Shown here: positions 1 through 6,437 of the stretch, one piece after another
Numbering within the stretch: position 1 is the first letter of the stretch
Layout of the letters: every line of letters begins with the position of its first letter
Assembly (NCBI GenBank): GCA_002923335.1
Contig: BEHZ01000034.1
Coordinates: forward strand, 1 to 14,718
Source: a bacterium HR23
GTDB taxonomy: Bacteria; Chloroflexota; Dehalococcoidia; Lucifugimonadales; HRBIN23
Length of the DNA: 14,718 nucleotides
Direction: 5' to 3'
Notes under the pieces: model-generated
Database searches by the model: none
What the model was told of the DNA's origin: nothing
What the model saw: the letters and a program-made list of their open reading frames with translations, nothing else
Position numbers and translations under genes: made by a program

Positions 1-227
1 AGACGGGCCGCCTGGTGGTGGCCGACAGCGGTTGGCGCACAGGGGGTGTCTCCGCCGAGATAACGGCGCAGGTGGCCGAGAAGGCCTTCCCTTACCTGAA
101 AGCCCCCCCTCGCCGTGTCGCCCTCCCCGACCTCCCCGCTCCCACCTCCCTCCCCTTGGAGGAGGCTTACTACCCCAAAGCCCGCCATATTGTGGAGGCC
201 GGCAAGAGCATTTGCGCTACCGCCTAA
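1..227 (+). CDS. Alpha-ketoacid dehydrogenase (E1) beta-type subunit, C-terminal fragment
   Basis: This is the 3' end of a gene that starts left of the window; the reading frame opens at base 3 and ends with TAA at 225-227. The roughly 74 visible residues match the transketolase C-terminal domain of E1 beta subunits. They carry TGRLVVADSGWRTGGVSAEI, then a VAEKAF..L.AP..RV...D.P.P segment, and finally the PLEEAYYP element with a helix ending in IVEAGKSI. E1 alpha/beta pairs use thiamine diphosphate to decarboxylate a 2-oxoacid and pass on the acyl or aldehyde unit. The gene ends only 12 bases before a sugar aminotransferase, so the two are probably co-transcribed. That context suggests a role in making a modified sugar rather than in a central pyruvate dehydrogenase complex, but this is inference. 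The missing N-terminus prevents a finer family call. Confidence 0.8.
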   Translation, partial: TGRLVVADSGWRTGGVSAEITAQVAEKAFPYLKAPPRRVALPDLPAPTSLPLEEAYYPKARHIVEAGKSICATA

Positions 228-228
228 C

Positions 229-233
229 AGGAG
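229..233 (+). promoter_or_regulatory. Shine-Dalgarno of the DegT aminotransferase
   Basis: AGGAG lies 6 bases before the ATG at 240. It begins just after the stop codon of the preceding E1 beta-type gene. This supports the ATG at 240 as the start and co-transcription of the two genes. Confidence 0.6.
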
Positions 234-239
234 CCGAGC

Positions 240-1352
240 ATGGACTGGAAAGTGCGCTTCATCGACTACCCCACCGCCTTCCGCAAGATGGAGAGGGAGA
301 TTATGGAGGCCATCCGCCAGGTGCTGGTGGGGGGCGACCTCATCCTCCGCAAGCAACTGGAAGCCTTTGAGGAGCACCTGGCCCAGTTCGTCGGCACCCG
401 CTACGCCGTGGGCGTGAACAGCGGGACCGACGCCCTCCACCTGGCCCTGCGGGCGGTGGGCATCCGCCCCGGCGACGAGGTCATCACCGTCTCCCACACC
501 TTCGTCGCCACCGTCGCCGCCATCCACCACGCCGGCGCCACCCCTATCCTGGTGGACATCGGCGACGACCACAACATGGACGTGCGCCTGGTGGAGCAGG
601 CCATCACCCCCCGCACCCGCGCCATCATCCCCGTCCACCTCAACGGGCGGGTGTGCAACATGGACCCCCTTATGGAGATAGCCCAGCGCCACAACCTCCT
701 GGTCATAGAGGACGCCGCCCAGGCCCTGGGGGCCACCTATAAGGGGAAGAAGGCCGGCTCCTTCGGCATCGCCGGATGCTTCAGTTTCTACCCCGCCAAG
801 GTGCTGGGGGCCTTCGGGGATGCAGGGGCGGTGGTTACCAACGACCCCCAGGTCGCCCAACGGGTGCGCCTCCTGCGCAACCACGGGCGCACCCCCGACG
901 GCGACATCGCCTTCTTCTCCTTCAACAGCCGTCTGGACAACCTCCACGCCGCCCTCCTGGACCTGAAACTCCCCAGAGTTCCCCAGTGGATCGCCTACCG
1001 TCGGCGCCTGGCCCGCCTCTACCACCAGCGCCTGGCGGACCTGCCCGCCCTGCGCCTGCCCCCACCCCCTGTGGAGGAGGGGCCGTTCTACGACGTCTAC
1101 CAGAACTACGAGGTGGAGGCCGAGGGGCGAGATGCCCTGGTGGAGCACCTGAAGGCCCAGGGGATTGAAGTTATGCTCCCCTGGGGCGGTAGGGCGGTCC
1201 ACCAGTTCCCGGCCCTGGGCCTCTCCCACTTCGCCCTCCCCAAGACCGACCAGGTCTTTGAAAGGGTGCTGATGCTCCCCATGCACACGGAACTCTCAGA
1301 GGAACAGGTAGACTATGTCGCCCAGTGCATTCGGCGCTTCTACAGCCGGTAA
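240..1352 (+). CDS. DegT/DnrJ/EryC1/StrS family PLP-dependent sugar aminotransferase
   Basis: The 370-residue product has the usual length and motifs of the family that transaminates keto-sugar nucleotides, using PLP and normally glutamate. The N-terminus carries VGVNSGTDALHLAL (about 57-70), the phosphate-binding and dimer region, and HTFVATVAAI follows at 86-95. VIEDAAQALGA (155-165) supplies the acidic residue that contacts the PLP ring nitrogen. FSFYPAKVLGAFGDAGAVVT (181-200) contains K187, the expected Schiff-base lysine. LLRNHGR and FNSRLDNLHAALL (about 228-240) are also typical. The sequence resembles aminotransferases of the FdtB/QdtB type that act at C3 of dTDP-6-deoxyketohexoses, but the substrate cannot be read from sequence alone. 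It is probably cytoplasmic and supplies an amino sugar to the surface glycan made by the neighbouring genes. Confidence 0.93.
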   Translation: MDWKVRFIDYPTAFRKMEREIMEAIRQVLVGGDLILRKQLEAFEEHLAQFVGTRYAVGVNSGTDALHLALRAVGIRPGDEVITVSHTFVATVAAIHHAGATPILVDIGDDHNMDVRLVEQAITPRTRAIIPVHLNGRVCNMDPLMEIAQRHNLLVIEDAAQALGATYKGKKAGSFGIAGCFSFYPAKVLGAFGDAGAVVTNDPQVAQRVRLLRNHGRTPDGDIAFFSFNSRLDNLHAALLDLKLPRVPQWIAYRRRLARLYHQRLADLPALRLPPPPVEEGPFYDVYQNYEVEAEGRDALVEHLKAQGIEVMLPWGGRAVHQFPALGLSHFALPKTDQVFERVLMLPMHTELSEEQVDYVAQCIRRFYSR

Positions 1353-1527
1353 GATGACCGACCACACCCGTATGACCGAGCGCCCCGCCCTTCGGGCGAC
1401 CAAGGGGCTAACGGCCATGTGGGTTACCCGCCACATTGCGGGCCTTCAGCACGCCAAGGGGAAGAACCGGCCGGTGTGGCCCCGGGGGATAAGAATGGGT
1501 CTGGCGCCAATCTTTCACCTGTAGAGT
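1353..1527. other. 175-base intergenic gap within the glycan locus
   Basis: This is the longest gap inside the glycan locus. It contains a small hairpin, CGCCC-TTC-GGGCG type, near 1382-1396, and a GGCC-rich inverted repeat near 1467-1480. I see no convincing -35/-10 pair, no U-tract and no coding signal. The one ORF that crosses it (1315-1524) overlaps the aminotransferase and has no Shine-Dalgarno. The gap may hold a weak promoter for the glycosyltransferase or mark a gene-cassette junction. Confidence 0.3.
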
Positions 1528-2658
1528 ATGGTGGGAAACGCTATGCCCCCGGCACGGGACCCTGCCGAGACCACAACCCCCTCCAGGGCGAACTTCCCCC
1601 TGGTCTCCCTTATCATCCCCTGTCGGAACGAGGAGCGCTTCATCGGGGCGTGCCTGGACTCCCTCCTGGCCAACGACTACCCCAAAGACCGCCTGGAGAT
1701 TCTGGTGGTGGACGGTCTGAGCACCGACGCCACCCGCTCCCTCGTGGAGGACTACACCCGACGCTATCCCTTCATCCGCCTCCTCTCCAACCCCAAGCGC
1801 ATCATCCCCTCTGCTCTGAACATCGGCATCCGCTCCGCACGGGGCGAGGTGATTATGAAGATAGACGCCCATACCACCTACGCCCCCACCTACATCCGGC
1901 GGTGTGTGGAGGCCCTGCAGGAATACGGAGCGGACATGGTAGGGGGAAGGCTGACGCACCTCCCCGCCCAGGAGACCCTCCAGGGGCACGCCATAGCCCA
2001 TTGCCTCATGCACCCCTTCGGAAGCCTCAACAGTTACTTCCGCATCGGCTCCGACAGGCCCCGCTGGGTAGATGCGGCGGCCTTCGGGTGCTGGCCCCGG
2101 GGGGTCTTCCAGCGCATCGGCCTCTTCCGGGAGGACCTGGTCCGCAATAGCGACACAGACTTCAACCGGCGCCTGCTCCAGAGCGGTGGACGCATCCTGC
2201 TGGTGCCCGATGCGGTGGGCTACTACCGCAGTGATGCCACCTTCTGGCGCTTCTTCCGCCATAACCTGAGAGACGGCTTCTGGGCTACCTACCCCGTGAA
2301 GTTCGGCATCGCCCTTCGGTGGAGGCACTACGCCCCCATCGGCCTCCTGGCCCTCTTCCTGGGGCTGGTGGCAGTGGGAGTGGTGTGGCCCCCGTTAGCG
2401 GTGCTCCCCGGACTGATGCTGGGGGGGTATGCCGGCACATCCCTTTGGATAGCCGTGCGCACGGCGCTGCGGGAGAGGCGGGCGGGATACCTCATCGCCC
2501 TGCCGGTGGCCTTTGGGGTGCGCCACGCCGGGTATGCCCTGGGCTCCATAGCGGGGCTAGTGGGGGCGGTCATCTCTCCTTTGTTCTGGAGGAACTGGTT
2601 GGGGCGTCGCTCCGCCGGTGTGGGCGCTCCCCCGCCGAGCCTGGAAGGGAATACCTAG
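1528..2658 (+). CDS. Family 2 glycosyltransferase, ExoA-like, membrane-anchored
   Basis: The 376-residue protein has an N-terminal GT-A domain and a hydrophobic C-terminus. VSLIIPCRNEERFIGACLDSL (26-46) is the classical GT2 nucleotide-binding start, and VVDGLSTD (60-67) holds the uracil-contacting aspartate. MKIDAHTTY (110-118) occupies the DXD position, with DAH as the metal-binding triad. AAAFGCWPRGVFQRIGLF (183-200) and NSDTDFNRRL (207-216) correspond to the acceptor-side, catalytic-base region of ExoA-type enzymes. Hydrophobic stretches at about 269-308 and 319-352 suggest three or four membrane passes. ExoA-like enzymes transfer a sugar to a lipid-linked glycan on the cytoplasmic face; donor and linkage are unknown here. 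The start is uncertain: neither ATG 1528 nor ATG 1543 (weak GGGA 6 bases upstream) has a strong ribosome-binding site. It ends 2 bases before the next gene, so translational coupling is likely. Confidence 0.9.
   Translation: MVGNAMPPARDPAETTTPSRANFPLVSLIIPCRNEERFIGACLDSLLANDYPKDRLEILVVDGLSTDATRSLVEDYTRRYPFIRLLSNPKRIIPSALNIGIRSARGEVIMKIDAHTTYAPTYIRRCVEALQEYGADMVGGRLTHLPAQETLQGHAIAHCLMHPFGSLNSYFRIGSDRPRWVDAAAFGCWPRGVFQRIGLFREDLVRNSDTDFNRRLLQSGGRILLVPDAVGYYRSDATFWRFFRHNLRDGFWATYPVKFGIALRWRHYAPIGLLALFLGLVAVGVVWPPLAVLPGLMLGGYAGTSLWIAVRTALRERRAGYLIALPVAFGVRHAGYALGSIAGLVGAVISPLFWRNWLGRRSAGVGAPPPSLEGNT
2643..2650 (+). promoter_or_regulatory. Shine-Dalgarno that fixes the GTG start of the SDR gene
   Basis: GGAAGGGA ends 10 bases before the GTG at 2661, inside the last codons of the glycosyltransferase. 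It supports the 2661 start over a far-upstream ATG in the same frame, which would add about 114 non-family residues overlapping the glycosyltransferase. Confidence 0.55.
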
Positions 2659-2660
2659 CG

Positions 2661-3686
2661 GTGATAGAAGGCAAGAGGGTTCTTATCACAGGGGGCGGGG
2701 GGTTTATCGGGGTGAGCCTGGCGGAGCGCCTGGCACCCCACAACCAGGTGGTGCTCTTTGACCGGGACTTTTCCGCCAACGCCTGGGCCTACGCAGGTCT
2801 GGCCGGGCATCCCCACATCCACCTCGTGGAAGGGGACATCCTGGACCTCCCCCAGGTCTCCCGGGTTGCCCAGGGCGTCCACATCGTCCTCCACACTGCT
2901 GCCGTGGTGGGGGTGCAGGAGGTCATCCACAACCCCCTGCGCACCCTGGAGGTGAACTACCAGGGCACGGCCAACATCCTCAAGGCCATGGCCCACGCCT
3001 CGGCATGCCAGCGGTTCGTCTTCTTCTCCACCAGCGAGGTCTACGGCCCCCAGGCCCCACAGGTGCGGGAGGATGCGGATATCTTCTTACCCTCGGCGCG
3101 GGATGCACGATGGGCGTATTGCATCAGCAAGGTGGCCGGGGAGCACCTGGCGCTGGCCTATTGCCAGCAGATGGGCCTGCCCGTGGTCGTCGTCCGCCCC
3201 TTCAATATCTTTGGCCCCCGCCGGGTGGGCGACTACGCCCTTCTGCGCTTCATCCTGCACGCCCTTCGGGGAGACGCCCTGGAGGTGTATGGGGATGGCA
3301 CCCAGATCCGTGCCTGGTGCTACATTGACGACCTGTGCGACGGGGTTCTGCGGTGTCTGGAGGCGCCGGAGGCGGTGGGCCAGGTTTTCAACATCGGCAA
3401 CCCCCAGAACGCCGTTACCATTTACCAACTGGCCCAGAAGGTTGTCCGCCTCTGCGCCTCCTCATCGCCAATCCTCCTGCGCCCCCTGGAGTTCCCCGAT
3501 GTAGTGGTCCGCATCCCCGATATCGGCAAAGCCCAGCGCCTGCTGGGCTTCACCCCACGGGTGGGCCTGGAGGAGGGGCTGGTTCGCACTATCGCCTGGG
3601 TGCAAGAGCACCTCCCCCGTCTGGGGCACGCCCTCGCCTCCCGCCCCAGCCCCTCCGCCGGCCCAGGCACCCTGGAAAACGGCTAA
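2661..3686 (+). CDS. NAD-dependent epimerase/dehydratase (extended SDR), sugar-nucleotide modifying
   Basis: The 341-residue protein is an extended short-chain dehydrogenase, a cytoplasmic enzyme acting on nucleotide sugars. The Rossmann motif GGGGFIG lies at 11-17 directly after the start, with an acidic NAD-selecting residue in VVLFDRD (30-36). EGDILDL (57-63) and HTAAVVG follow. The active site is STSEVYG (123-129) with YCISK (Y153, K157). RPFNIFGPRR, VYGDGTQIRAWCYIDD and FNIGNP are typical substrate-loop elements of epimerases and dehydratases. The frame opens far upstream, but the family fold begins at the GTG used here, which has a good Shine-Dalgarno and a 2-base gap to the glycosyltransferase. 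The exact reaction (4-epimerase, 4,6-dehydratase or decarboxylase) is not settled. It lacks the hallmark residues I would expect of RmlB or UDP-xylose synthase. The proline- and serine-rich C-terminal tail (about 326-341) looks disordered. Confidence 0.88.
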   Translation: MIEGKRVLITGGGGFIGVSLAERLAPHNQVVLFDRDFSANAWAYAGLAGHPHIHLVEGDILDLPQVSRVAQGVHIVLHTAAVVGVQEVIHNPLRTLEVNYQGTANILKAMAHASACQRFVFFSTSEVYGPQAPQVREDADIFLPSARDARWAYCISKVAGEHLALAYCQQMGLPVVVVRPFNIFGPRRVGDYALLRFILHALRGDALEVYGDGTQIRAWCYIDDLCDGVLRCLEAPEAVGQVFNIGNPQNAVTIYQLAQKVVRLCASSSPILLRPLEFPDVVVRIPDIGKAQRLLGFTPRVGLEEGLVRTIAWVQEHLPRLGHALASRPSPSAGPGTLENG

Positions 3687-3722
3687 ACACCCCCATGGCG
3701 GTAGGCACCCCCTGTCCGGGTG

Positions 3723-3731
3723 TGGTATGAT
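3723..3731 (+). promoter_or_regulatory. Extended -10 promoter candidate for the BY-kinase gene
   Basis: TGGTATGAT is an extended -10 (TG-N-TATGAT), with the hexamer at 3726-3731. No recognisable -35 is found 16-18 bases upstream, which extended -10 promoters can tolerate. Transcription would start near 3738, giving a leader of about 15 bases that retains the AAGGAGG ribosome-binding site. If it is used, the kinase and the two downstream epimerases form a separate transcription unit. Confidence 0.45.
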
Positions 3732-3742
3732 GAAATGTTTCT

Positions 3743-3749
3743 AAGGAGG
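3743..3749 (+). promoter_or_regulatory. Perfect Shine-Dalgarno with unusually short spacing
   Basis: AAGGAGG is a near-perfect anti-16S complement but is only 3 bases from the ATG at 3753. No other in-frame start lies within a few codons downstream. The upstream alternatives (GTG 3720, ATG 3735) lack a ribosome-binding site, and GTG 3720 lies upstream of the probable transcription start. ATG 3753 is therefore the best start despite the tight spacing. Confidence 0.55.
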
Positions 3750-3752
3750 CCC

Positions 3753-5360
3753 ATGAACCAAGCCGAGCATCTCCCCCACGCCCGTGAGGCACCCCCGGAG
3801 GAGGAAGTCCAGTCCCTCCTGCGCCGTTTCGTTACCGTAGCAGTGAACTGGTGGTGGCTCATCCTCACGCCCCCGGTGGTGGCGGGTGTCCTTACCTTCT
3901 TCTTCCTCTCCCGTCAGACGCCCATCTACCAGGCCACCACCCTTGTCCTGGTCCAGCAGACCTCCGGCTCGCCCACGGTAACCTCGGGCGACCTGCAGAC
4001 CAGCGCCCAGTTGGCGTCCATGTATCGGGACCTGGTGACTACCCGCCCCATTCTGGAGCGGGTGGTGGAACAGGCCCAACTCCCCTACGGACCCGAGGCC
4101 CTGGCACGCAAGGTGAGGGTGAGCGTGCGCCCTGGAAGCCAAATCCTGCGCCTCTCGGTGCGGGACCCCAGCCCCCAGGAGTCCGCCCGCATCGCCAACA
4201 TCCTGGCCGAGGTGTTCATCACCAAGACCCAGGAGGACCGCCTCGCCCAGATCGCCAGGCTACAGGCAGCCGCCCAGTCGCAAGGGGTGGCCGACCCCGC
4301 CTCCCTGGCCCAGGCCCAACTGCTGGCCATGGGGACCCTGCTGGTGGTGGAGCCGGCTCTCCCCCCTCGCACTCCCGTCGCTCCCGCCAAAGGGCGCCTC
4401 ACCGCCCTGGCGGTTCTGCTGGGGGCCCTGGTGGGCCTGGTGGGAGGCCTCGCTCTGGAGGCCCTGAACAACAAGGTGCGCTCCCCGGAGGAGGTGGAGG
4501 CCCTCACGGGCCTCCCCGTCCTGGGCACCATCTTCCTCTGGAAGGCTAGGGAGAGCGGCGCCCGCCCCATCTGGGGGCGCGACCGCCCCAAGTCCACCAT
4601 GGCCGAGGCCTACCGCCAGGTGCAGGCCAACGCCCAGTTCGTCCTGGCCGGCCACCCCCACGCCAAGGCCCTCCTCATCACTTCCCCCACCTCGGATGAG
4701 GGGAAGAGCACCACCGCCGTCAACCTGGCCGTCGCCTTCGCCCAGGCGGGGATGCGGGTGCTCCTGGTGGACGCCGACCTGCGCCACACCGACCTGCACC
4801 GCTGGTTCGGCCTCCCCAACCAGCAGGGGCTTTCCAACCTCCTGGCGGACGCCAGCCTCTCCCCCGCCTCTTTAGTGCAGGAGACGGGGATAGAGCGCCT
4901 GAGGCTCCTTTCCGCCGGGCCTACCCCCCCTAACCCCGCCGAACTCCTCTCCCTGCCCCGTGCCCAGCAGGTCTTCCAGGCGCTGGAGGGGCTGGCGGAC
5001 GTGGTGCTCATTGACGCCCCGCCGGTTATCCCCGTCTCCGACGCCCTGCGCCTGGCCCGCCTGGCCGACGGCGTTCTTCTGGTAGCCCGTGCCCAGGCGA
5101 CGGTGCGGGAGGCCCTGTTGCAGGCGTATCGGGCGGTGCGCCAGACGGGGACGCCGGTGCTGGGGGTGGTGCTCAACGGCTTCTCGGTGCCCCGCTTCCG
5201 CTACTACGGCTATGGCTACCGCTACGGCTACTACTATTACCACTACGGCTACTATGGCTATGGGACGGAGGGGGATGGGCACCGGGGGCGTCACCGGAGC
5301 CTCCTGCGCCGGGTGCAGAGGGCCCTGGGGCTGGGGGGAAGGCGCCACCGCCCAGCCTAG
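3753..5360 (+). CDS. Wzz/BY-kinase fusion: polysaccharide chain-length and tyrosine autokinase protein
   Basis: This 535-residue protein joins a Wzz-type co-polymerase domain to a bacterial tyrosine kinase, as in Wzc/ExoP-type proteins that control capsule or exopolysaccharide length. A first membrane helix lies at about 33-53, after an EEEVQSLLRRF cytoplasmic segment, and a second at about 216-238 after the proline-rich motif PALPPRTPVAP. The extracytoplasmic loop between them is only about 160 residues and lacks the long coiled coil of Wzc. The kinase domain has Walker A SPTSDEGKSTT (311-321), Walker A' VLLVDADLRHTD (336-347) and Walker B VVLIDAPP (417-424). The activating EAYRQVQANAQF helix is at 285-296. 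The C-terminus holds 13 tyrosines between 484 and 502, the expected autophosphorylation cluster, followed by a basic tail. No partner phosphatase lies in the window. Confidence 0.93.
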   Translation: MNQAEHLPHAREAPPEEEVQSLLRRFVTVAVNWWWLILTPPVVAGVLTFFFLSRQTPIYQATTLVLVQQTSGSPTVTSGDLQTSAQLASMYRDLVTTRPILERVVEQAQLPYGPEALARKVRVSVRPGSQILRLSVRDPSPQESARIANILAEVFITKTQEDRLAQIARLQAAAQSQGVADPASLAQAQLLAMGTLLVVEPALPPRTPVAPAKGRLTALAVLLGALVGLVGGLALEALNNKVRSPEEVEALTGLPVLGTIFLWKARESGARPIWGRDRPKSTMAEAYRQVQANAQFVLAGHPHAKALLITSPTSDEGKSTTAVNLAVAFAQAGMRVLLVDADLRHTDLHRWFGLPNQQGLSNLLADASLSPASLVQETGIERLRLLSAGPTPPNPAELLSLPRAQQVFQALEGLADVVLIDAPPVIPVSDALRLARLADGVLLVARAQATVREALLQAYRAVRQTGTPVLGVVLNGFSVPRFRYYGYGYRYGYYYYHYGYYGYGTEGDGHRGRHRSLLRRVQRALGLGGRRHRPA

Positions 5361-5366
5361 GCTTCT

Positions 5367-5392
5367 ACCCCTTCGCCCCCACTTGAAGGGGT
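5367..5392 (+). other. Intercistronic hairpin between the BY-kinase and epimerase genes
   Basis: ACCCCTTC and GAAGGGGT form an 8-bp stem with a 10-base loop, starting 7 bases after the kinase stop codon. There is no U-tract, so it is not a classical terminator. It could protect the upstream mRNA 3' end or lower expression of the downstream genes. Confidence 0.45.
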
Positions 5393-5421
5393 GCCCAAGA
5401 ACCCCTAGACCGCATAACAAC

Positions 5422-5429
5422 GAGGGAGG
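5422..5429 (+). promoter_or_regulatory. Shine-Dalgarno deciding the GDP-mannose epimerase start
   Basis: GAGGGAGG directly abuts ATG 5430 with no spacer, but has an ideal 6-base spacing to ATG 5436. This favours the second ATG and an N-terminus of MTTRVLVTG. Confidence 0.6.
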
Positions 5430-5435
5430 ATGGAC

Positions 5436-6428
5436 ATGACCACCCGTGTCCTGGTAACCGGGGCCGGCGGTTTCATCGGCCACCACCTGGTGAAGTTCCT
5501 GGTGGCCAGGGGCTACTGGGTGCGGGGGGTGGACACCAAGCCCCCCGAGTTTGAGCCTTCCCCCGCCCACCAGTTTGAACTCCTGGACCTGCGCCGATGG
5601 GACAACTGCCTTATCGCCACCCGGGGGATAGAGGAAGTCTACCACCTGGCCGCCGATATGGGAGGCATCGGCTACATCACCGCCTACCATGCCGAGGTGG
5701 CCCGCAACAATACCCTCATCAACACCCATATGCTGGAGGCCAGCCGGGTCAACGGCATTACCCGCTTCCTCTTCTCCAGTTCCGCCTGCGTCTACCCCCA
5801 GTATCTCCAGAAATCCCCCGATGTTACCCCCCTCAAGGAAGAGGACGCCTACCCCGCCGACGCCGAAGAGGGCTACGGTTGGGAGAAACTCTTCGCGGAG
5901 AAACTCTGCCAGTATTACCGGGAGGACTTCGGCCTCCAGACCCGCATCGTCCGCTTCCACAATGTCTACGGCCCCCTGGGCACCTACGAAGGGGGGCGAG
6001 AGAAGGCCCCCGCTGCCATCTGCCGAAAGGTCGCCCTGGCACAGGAGGGGGATGAGATTGAGGTGTGGGGCGACGGCAAGCAGACCCGCTCCTTTATGTA
6101 TATAGACGACTGCATAGAGGGCATCTACCGCATTATGCGCTCCGACTATCCCCACCCCCTCAACCTGGGCACCGACCGCCTGGTAACCATAGACGAGTTG
6201 GTAGATATCGTGTGCGCCATCGCCGGGAAGCGCCTGCGTAAGCGCTACGACCTCACCAAGCCCCAGGGGGTGCGGGGGCGCAACAGCGACAACACCCGCC
6301 TGCGCCAGGTGCTGGGGTGGGAACCTTCTATCCCTCTGGAGGTGGGCCTGGAGCGCACCTACCGCTGGATAGAGGAGCAACTGCGCAAGGCGTGGCGCAT
6401 CCCCTCCCCTCTGCTGGCCCAGCGTTAG
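5436..6428 (+). CDS. GDP-mannose 3,5-epimerase
   Basis: The 330-residue protein is an extended SDR with strong similarity to GDP-mannose 3,5-epimerase, which makes GDP-L-galactose and GDP-L-gulose from GDP-D-mannose and is best known from plant vitamin C synthesis. Diagnostic motifs are GAGGFIG (9-15), LAADMGGIG (71-79), ARNNTLINTHMLEA (89-102), SSSACVYP (114-121), YGWEK (147-151), GGREKAPAAICRK (186-198), WGDGKQTRSF and GVRGRNSDN (278-286). C118, Y147, K151 and K190 line up at a constant offset of 27 with Cys145, Tyr174, Lys178 and Lys217 of the Arabidopsis enzyme, as I recall that numbering. Cysteine and lysine are the acid/base pair, and tyrosine and lysine serve the transient oxidation. 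The plant N-terminal extension is absent. The gene follows the BY-kinase and ends 9 bases before a GalE-like gene, so its product probably supplies an L-sugar donor to the glycan. Confidence 0.9.
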   Translation: MTTRVLVTGAGGFIGHHLVKFLVARGYWVRGVDTKPPEFEPSPAHQFELLDLRRWDNCLIATRGIEEVYHLAADMGGIGYITAYHAEVARNNTLINTHMLEASRVNGITRFLFSSSACVYPQYLQKSPDVTPLKEEDAYPADAEEGYGWEKLFAEKLCQYYREDFGLQTRIVRFHNVYGPLGTYEGGREKAPAAICRKVALAQEGDEIEVWGDGKQTRSFMYIDDCIEGIYRIMRSDYPHPLNLGTDRLVTIDELVDIVCAIAGKRLRKRYDLTKPQGVRGRNSDNTRLRQVLGWEPSIPLEVGLERTYRWIEEQLRKAWRIPSPLLAQR

Positions 6429-6437
6429 GGCACACCT

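Noticed and set aside
1315..1524. Small open frame covering the gap after the aminotransferase
   Set aside because: It begins inside the aminotransferase, has no ribosome-binding site and resembles no protein.
1408..2328. Antisense open frame (306 codons) opposite the glycosyltransferase
   Set aside because: It has no motifs and overlaps a clear GT2 domain on the + strand.
2319..2660. N-terminal extension of the SDR gene from an upstream ATG
   Set aside because: The extra residues are out-of-frame glycosyltransferase sequence. The Rossmann motif starts right after GTG 2661, which has its own Shine-Dalgarno.
5200..5265. TAC/GGC-rich repeat read as a non-coding microsatellite or CRISPR-like repeat
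   Set aside because: It is in frame at the kinase C-terminus and encodes the expected tyrosine cluster, and there are no spacers.
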